From: Nocardia grenadensis NBRC 108939 | Lineage (GTDB): Bacteria > Actinomycetota > Actinomycetes > Mycobacteriales > Mycobacteriaceae | Direction: 5' to 3' | DNA length: 64,000 nt | Assembly: GCF_001613445.1 (NCBI RefSeq) | Contig: NZ_BDCJ01000029.1 | Location: forward strand, 49,333-113,332 | In this document: piece by piece, positions 60,693 to 64,000 of the stretch | Position numbering within the stretch: the first letter of the stretch is position 1 | Layout: each line of letters starts with the position of its first letter | Made by a program: the position numbers and the translations under genes | The notes under the pieces: generated by a model | Seen by the model: the letters and a program-made list of their open reading frames with translations, nothing else | What the model was told of the DNA's origin: nothing | Databases searched by the model: none

Positions 60693-61439
60693 TCACCGCC
60701 GGAACTCCGCGGCATAGTCGGGGACGCCCGCCCCGTTGCGCAACTGCTGGCGGCCCCGGCCGACGGTGCGCAGCGCACTGCCGAGGGTGTCCTCGAACTC
60801 GGCGAGCTTGGTGTCGACGTAGTGGTCGCAGTCGGCGCGCATCCGGTCGGCGTCGGCGTGCGCCGTATCGATGATGCGCGCCGATTCGGCGTGCGCGGCC
60901 CGCACCACCTCGGTGTCCTCCACCAGCCGGCGCTGCTCGGCCTGGCCGTCGGCGACCGAGCGGTCGTAGGAGGCCTGGCCTGCCTCGATGGTCCGGTCGG
61001 CCTCGGCGCGGGCCCGGCCGGTGACCGCCTCGTATTCGGCCTTGGCATCGGTGACCAGACGTTCGGCCTCGGCCGTGGCCGTATCGACCATCCGGTCGGC
61101 GTGCGCGGTGGCCTCGGCGACCATCCGGTCGGCGTGTGCCTTGGCCTCGGCGAGGATCCGGTCGGCCTCGGCGCGGGCGTCGGCCACGGTGCCGGCCGCC
61201 TGTTCGTCGGCGGACCGGATGGTGTCCTCGGCGAGCCCCCGGGCGTCGTCGACGATCTTGTCCCGGTGGTCGAGCACATCCTGGGCGTCGTCGATCTCGG
61301 TGGGCAGCGCGTCGCGCACATCGTCGAGCAGATCGAGTGTTTCCGGACGCGGCACGATGCAGTTGCGCGTCGCGGGGATACCCCGCGCCTCCTCGACTAT
61401 GGCGACCAGTTCGTCGAGCGCCTCGAATACCCGGTACAT
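60693..61439 (-). CDS. sepIVA: Septation/polar growth protein SepIVA (DivIVA-domain coiled coil)
   Basis: The 248-residue protein starts MYRVFEALDELVAIVEEARG, the conserved SepIVA N-terminus. A long Ala/Glu/Arg coiled coil follows with repeated AEADR/AHADRMV units (residues about 75-150), ending ADCDHYVDTKLAEFEDTLGS and VGRGRQQLRNGAG. The M. tuberculosis orthologue Rv2927c is an essential septum and membrane-domain protein. ATG at 61439 has AGGAGG at a 9 nt spacing; the GTG at 61445 would have only 3 nt. Confidence 0.9.
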   Translation of the reverse strand: MYRVFEALDELVAIVEEARGIPATRNCIVPRPETLDLLDDVRDALPTEIDDAQDVLDHRDKIVDDARGLAEDTIRSADEQAAGTVADARAEADRILAEAKAHADRMVAEATAHADRMVDTATAEAERLVTDAKAEYEAVTGRARAEADRTIEAGQASYDRSVADGQAEQRRLVEDTEVVRAAHAESARIIDTAHADADRMRADCDHYVDTKLAEFEDTLGSALRTVGRGRQQLRNGAGVPDYAAEFRR

Positions 61440-61663
61440 GCTCACTGTCCTCCTGCTGACGATCGGCGATACATCACGCCGTTCCCAGTGTGCCCCGGGC
61501 CGGTGGATGCGCCGAACCTACTTTCGGTGTGTCGCCCGGTCTGCCCGATATCTGCGAAGTCACACAATCAACTGGAGGCCCACTCTCCGCTTGGTGTTAA
61601 ATTCTTGGGGAGCCCCACCGCGGCGCGGAGGGCTGCCTGTCCCTTGCCCGATCGGAACCGCCC

Positions 61664-62239
61664 ATGACCGTCCTGCAGTTGCCTACTTCCACGGCACTGA
61701 CCGCCGGGGATCTGGATATCGATTGGCCGGAACCGTTCGCCCACGCCGCCTGGCGGCAGCGCCTCGTGCAGTACCTGCGCGGGGACCATGCGTTCCCTCA
61801 GTTGATTCGTTTCGCACTGGTCGGCGGATTGAGCAATATCGCCTATGTCCTGCTCTTCCTGAGCCTCACCGGCGCCGGGACCTTGCTCGCCAATGTGGCC
61901 GGCTCGGTCGTGAGCACCGTGTTTGCCAACGAACTGCACCGCCGGCTCACCTTCCACGCCGCCGAGCGGGTCGGCTGGTTCACCGCGCAGTGGGAAGGCG
62001 GCGGCCTGGCGCTGCTGGGGCTGGGTATCAGCACCGCGGCCCTCGCCGCGGTGGGCGTATTGGCCCCGACGCTGAACGAACCCACCCAGGCCGCGGCCGT
62101 GCTGGCGATCAGCGCCGCGGTCGGGGGTCTGCGGTTCTTGGCGTTGCGCGGTCTGGTGTTCCGGCCGCTGCGGCGGGCCCGGGAAATAACCGCCCAGCGG
62201 TCCGGATCAGCCCGCCCGCTCGGCCAGCCGGTCGAGTAG
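61664..62239 (+). CDS. GtrA-like membrane protein
   Basis: The 191-residue protein has an N-terminal cytosolic part (LDIDWPEPFAHAAWRQRL) and four helices with FPQLIRFALVGGLSNIAYVLL, VVSTVFANELHRRLTF and the last helix LAISAAVGGLRFLALRGLVF. This is the GtrA/DPMS family, thought to flip undecaprenyl-linked sugars such as those for cell wall polysaccharides. Its 3' end overlaps coaD by 33 bp on the opposite strand. It has its own promoter region (61446-61663). Confidence 0.78.
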   Translation: MTVLQLPTSTALTAGDLDIDWPEPFAHAAWRQRLVQYLRGDHAFPQLIRFALVGGLSNIAYVLLFLSLTGAGTLLANVAGSVVSTVFANELHRRLTFHAAERVGWFTAQWEGGGLALLGLGISTAALAAVGVLAPTLNEPTQAAAVLAISAAVGGLRFLALRGLVFRPLRRAREITAQRSGSARPLGQPVE

Positions 62240-62692
62240 TCGTTTGTGCACCAGCGGCGGCAGCATATCGCTGATATCGCCACCGAAGGCCGCCACTTCC
62301 TTGACAAGGGAGCTGGACAGGTAGCTGAAGGTGGGGTTGGTCGCGATAAAGAAGGTGTCGACGCCGGAGAGCTTCTTGTTCATCTGCGCCATCTGGAGCT
62401 CGTAGCCGAAATCACCGGCGTCGCGCAGCCCTTTGACGATGGCGCTGATGCCCTGTTCGCGGGCGAAATCGACCAGCAGGCCATCCCAGGAGGCGACCCG
62501 CACGTTCGCGAGGTCGGCGGTGGCGTCACGCAGCATCTCGATCCGTTCGTCGATCGAGAACATGCCCTGCTTCTTCTTGTTGATCATCACCGTGATCACG
62601 ACCTCGTCGAACTGCTCGGCGACCCGCCGGAACACATCGAGATGGCCGTTGGTCACCGGATCGAAGGATCCCGGGCACAAAGCTCCTGCCAT
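62207..62692 (-). CDS. coaD: Phosphopantetheine adenylyltransferase
   Basis: CoaD makes dephospho-CoA from phosphopantetheine and ATP. The 161-residue product has ALCPGSFDPVTNGHLDVFRR with the T/HxGH motif, LRDAGDFGYELQMAQMNK and FSYLSSSLVKEVAAFGGDIS, the whole family pattern. ATG at 62692 lies 3 bp after the rsmD stop, in the pyc-rsmD-coaD order of mycobacteria. Confidence 0.95.
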   Translation of the reverse strand: MAGALCPGSFDPVTNGHLDVFRRVAEQFDEVVITVMINKKKQGMFSIDERIEMLRDATADLANVRVASWDGLLVDFAREQGISAIVKGLRDAGDFGYELQMAQMNKKLSGVDTFFIATNPTFSYLSSSLVKEVAAFGGDISDMLPPLVHKRLLDRLAERAG

Positions 62693-62695
62693 GGG

Positions 62696-63289
62696 TCAGA
62701 CGCTAGCAGGTTCTTCCGGTTCCGCCGGGGTCGCGCCGACGTACACCGCCGACTCGATCCGGGTCTCCCCGTAGCGCCGCGCGACGCGACTCTCGAAGCC
62801 TGCGGGCCAGGCGATCTCGGCCGACCGCGCGGAACGTTCCACCAGCAGTAACGCCTCCTCGGCGAGCCATCCGTGCGCGGCGAGCGCCGTGAGATCGCCC
62901 TCGACGGCCGCGGTCGGCAGTTCGTAGGGCGGATCGGCGAACACCAGATCGAAAGCGCCCGCGCCGCCGTGGGCGAGCACCTGCGTCACCGTCCCGATCC
63001 GCACCTGCGCACCACCCAGGCCCAGCTCGGCGATATTGCCGCGCAGCACCCCGGCCGCCCGCCGGTCCGATTCGACCAGCAGCGCCGCGGTGGCACCGCG
63101 CGACAGCGCCTCCAGCCCGAGCGCGCCCGAGCCGGCGTAGAGGTCGAGCACCCGGGCGCCCGCGAGTTCCATCCACGCCTCGATCGAGGAGAACACGGCC
63201 TCCCGGACCCGGTCCGCGGTGGGCCGGGTTCCGGCCGGCGGCACCTTCAGGCGCCGCCCACCGGCGGTCCCGGCGACGATCCGGGTCAT
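62696..63289 (-). CDS. rsmD: 16S rRNA (guanine966-N2)-methyltransferase
   Basis: The 197-residue product has MTRIVAGTAGGRRLKVPPAG, VREAVFSSIEAWM, VLDLYAGSGALGLEALSRGA (SAM site) and the catalytic VFADPPYEL, so it is RsmD. Its ATG overlaps the pyc stop by four bases (ATGA), so it is translated with pyc. Confidence 0.94.
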   Translation of the reverse strand: MTRIVAGTAGGRRLKVPPAGTRPTADRVREAVFSSIEAWMELAGARVLDLYAGSGALGLEALSRGATAALLVESDRRAAGVLRGNIAELGLGGAQVRIGTVTQVLAHGGAGAFDLVFADPPYELPTAAVEGDLTALAAHGWLAEEALLLVERSARSAEIAWPAGFESRVARRYGETRIESAVYVGATPAEPEEPASV

Positions 63290-64000
63290 TCGGATTCGCG
63301 CTCGCCCAGCTCGACCAGCAGATCACCGCCCTCGACCTGCTGCACCTGCGCGATGGCCACCCGACCCACCACACCGCCACGCGGCGCGGTGATGGCGGCT
63401 TCCATCTTCATGGCCTCGATGGTGCCGATGGTGTCGCTCGAGGCGACCGTTTCGCCTTCGGCCACGGTCAGCGTCACGACACCGGCGAAAGGCGCCGCGA
63501 TGTGATGCGGGTTGTTCTTGTCGGCCTTCTCCGCGGCCGGGACCTCACTGGCGATGGAACGGTCACGCACGGAAACCGGCCGCAACTGTCCGTTGAGGAT
63601 GCACATGACCGTGCGCATCCCGCGTTCGTCGGGTTCGGAGATCGCCTCCAGACCGATGAGTAGGATGACACCCTTCTCGAGCTGCACCCGGTGTTCCTCA
63701 CCATGGCGCAGGCCGTAGAAGAACTGATTGGCCGACAGGCCGGTGGTATCGCCGTATTTCTCCCGATGCGCCAGGAATTCCGCGGTCGGGCCGGGGAACA
63801 GCAGCCGGTTGAGGGTCGCGCGACGCTCGTCGGAGGTACCGGCCAGACCCGCTTCGTCCGCCTCGGACAACTCGGATTCGGGTTTGGCCGCGCCCCGGCC
63901 GGCGAGCGCCTTCTCCCGGAACGGCTCGGGCCAGCCACCGGCCGGTGTGCCGAGTTCCCCGCGCAGGAAACCGATCACCGAATCCGGGATGTCGTAACGG
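63286..64000 (-). CDS. pyc: Pyruvate carboxylase, C-terminal part (5' end outside window)
   Basis: The frame stays open to the window edge, so only the last roughly 237 residues are present. They cover the end of the carboxyltransferase/PT region (YDIPDSVIGFLRGELGTPAGGWPEPFREKAL, seen in pieces) and the biotin carrier domain with the biotinyl Lys in GTIEAMKMEAAITAP, after IAAPFAGVVTLTVAEGETV. Pyruvate carboxylase makes oxaloacetate for anaplerosis. Confidence 0.92.
   Translation of the reverse strand, partial: RYDIPDSVIGFLRGELGTPAGGWPEPFREKALAGRGAAKPESELSEADEAGLAGTSDERRATLNRLLFPGPTAEFLAHREKYGDTTGLSANQFFYGLRHGEEHRVQLEKGVILLIGLEAISEPDERGMRTVMCILNGQLRPVSVRDRSIASEVPAAEKADKNNPHHIAAPFAGVVTLTVAEGETVASSDTIGTIEAMKMEAAITAPRGGVVGRVAIAQVQQVEGGDLLVELGERESE

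Noticed and set aside
1..64000. tRNA, rRNA, CRISPR array, insertion sequence or prophage
   Set aside because: Reading the gene gaps I saw no tRNA T-arm pattern, no spaced direct repeats, no transposase and no integrase apart from xerC.

Overview
The window is one contiguous stretch of a high-GC actinobacterial chromosome. Gene content and order closely follow the Mycobacterium tuberculosis Rv2864c to Rv2927c block, followed by genes of the Rv2965c to Rv2967c block. Markers include SepIVA, the DUF2469, DUF2631 and DUF177 proteins, a KH-domain protein after rpsP, Rip1-type RseP and pyruvate carboxylase. The very high GC, frequent GTG/TTG starts and these mycolata-type proteins suggest a Nocardia-like member of the Mycobacteriales. 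The genus is inferred from family knowledge; no search was run.

Layout. 1-2.8 kb: end of an APC permease, an ImmA-like protein, a nitrobindin and a small secreted protein. 2.85-9.9 kb: cell-wall and isoprenoid block, with a lipoprotein PBP, GNAT protein, ispG and DUF2631 on the minus strand and dxr plus rseP on the plus strand. 9.9-13 kb: lhgO, a solitary Uma2 nuclease and rlmN. 13-18 kb: LapA-like protein, cdsA, frr, pyrH, tsf and rpsB. 18.1-19.9 kb: about 1.7 kb with no recognisable gene, then an M23-like secreted protein. 20.4-25.7 kb: two DUF202 membrane proteins, xerC, dprA, yifB and yraN. 25.8-32 kb: DUF2469, rnhB, lepB, rplS, an unknown membrane protein and tex. 32.1-34.7 kb: an acyl-CoA synthetase divergent from a GAF/LuxR regulator. 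34.9-36.8 kb: rpsP, KH protein, rimM and trmD (translation/tRNA operon). 37.1-40.5 kb: a secreted VWA protein followed by a truncated, frameshifted tandem copy. 40.8-49 kb: amtB, glnB, glnD, an orphan protein, ffh and ftsY (nitrogen signalling and SRP). 49-54.7 kb: DUF2237, smc, DUF1707, acyP and an OsmC protein. 54.7-55.9 kb: a micro-ORF and a badly decayed substrate-binding protein gene. 56-64 kb: PHP hydrolase, DHFR-like protein, mutM, rnc, rpmF, DUF177, sepIVA, gtrA-like gene, coaD, rsmD and the end of pyc.

Most of the window is housekeeping: ribosome and tRNA maturation, protein export (Ffh, FtsY, LepB), nitrogen control by PII, chromosome maintenance and envelope synthesis. The minus strand dominates, and tight overlaps (ATGA, GTGA, TGATG, TAATG) mark several operons. 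The accessory and most unusual parts are the VWA duplication, the decayed substrate-binding gene, the ImmA-like protein lacking its catalytic Glu, the orphan 18-19.9 kb interval, and several strong hairpins at gene boundaries. No CRISPR array, tRNA, rRNA, insertion sequence or prophage was recognised.
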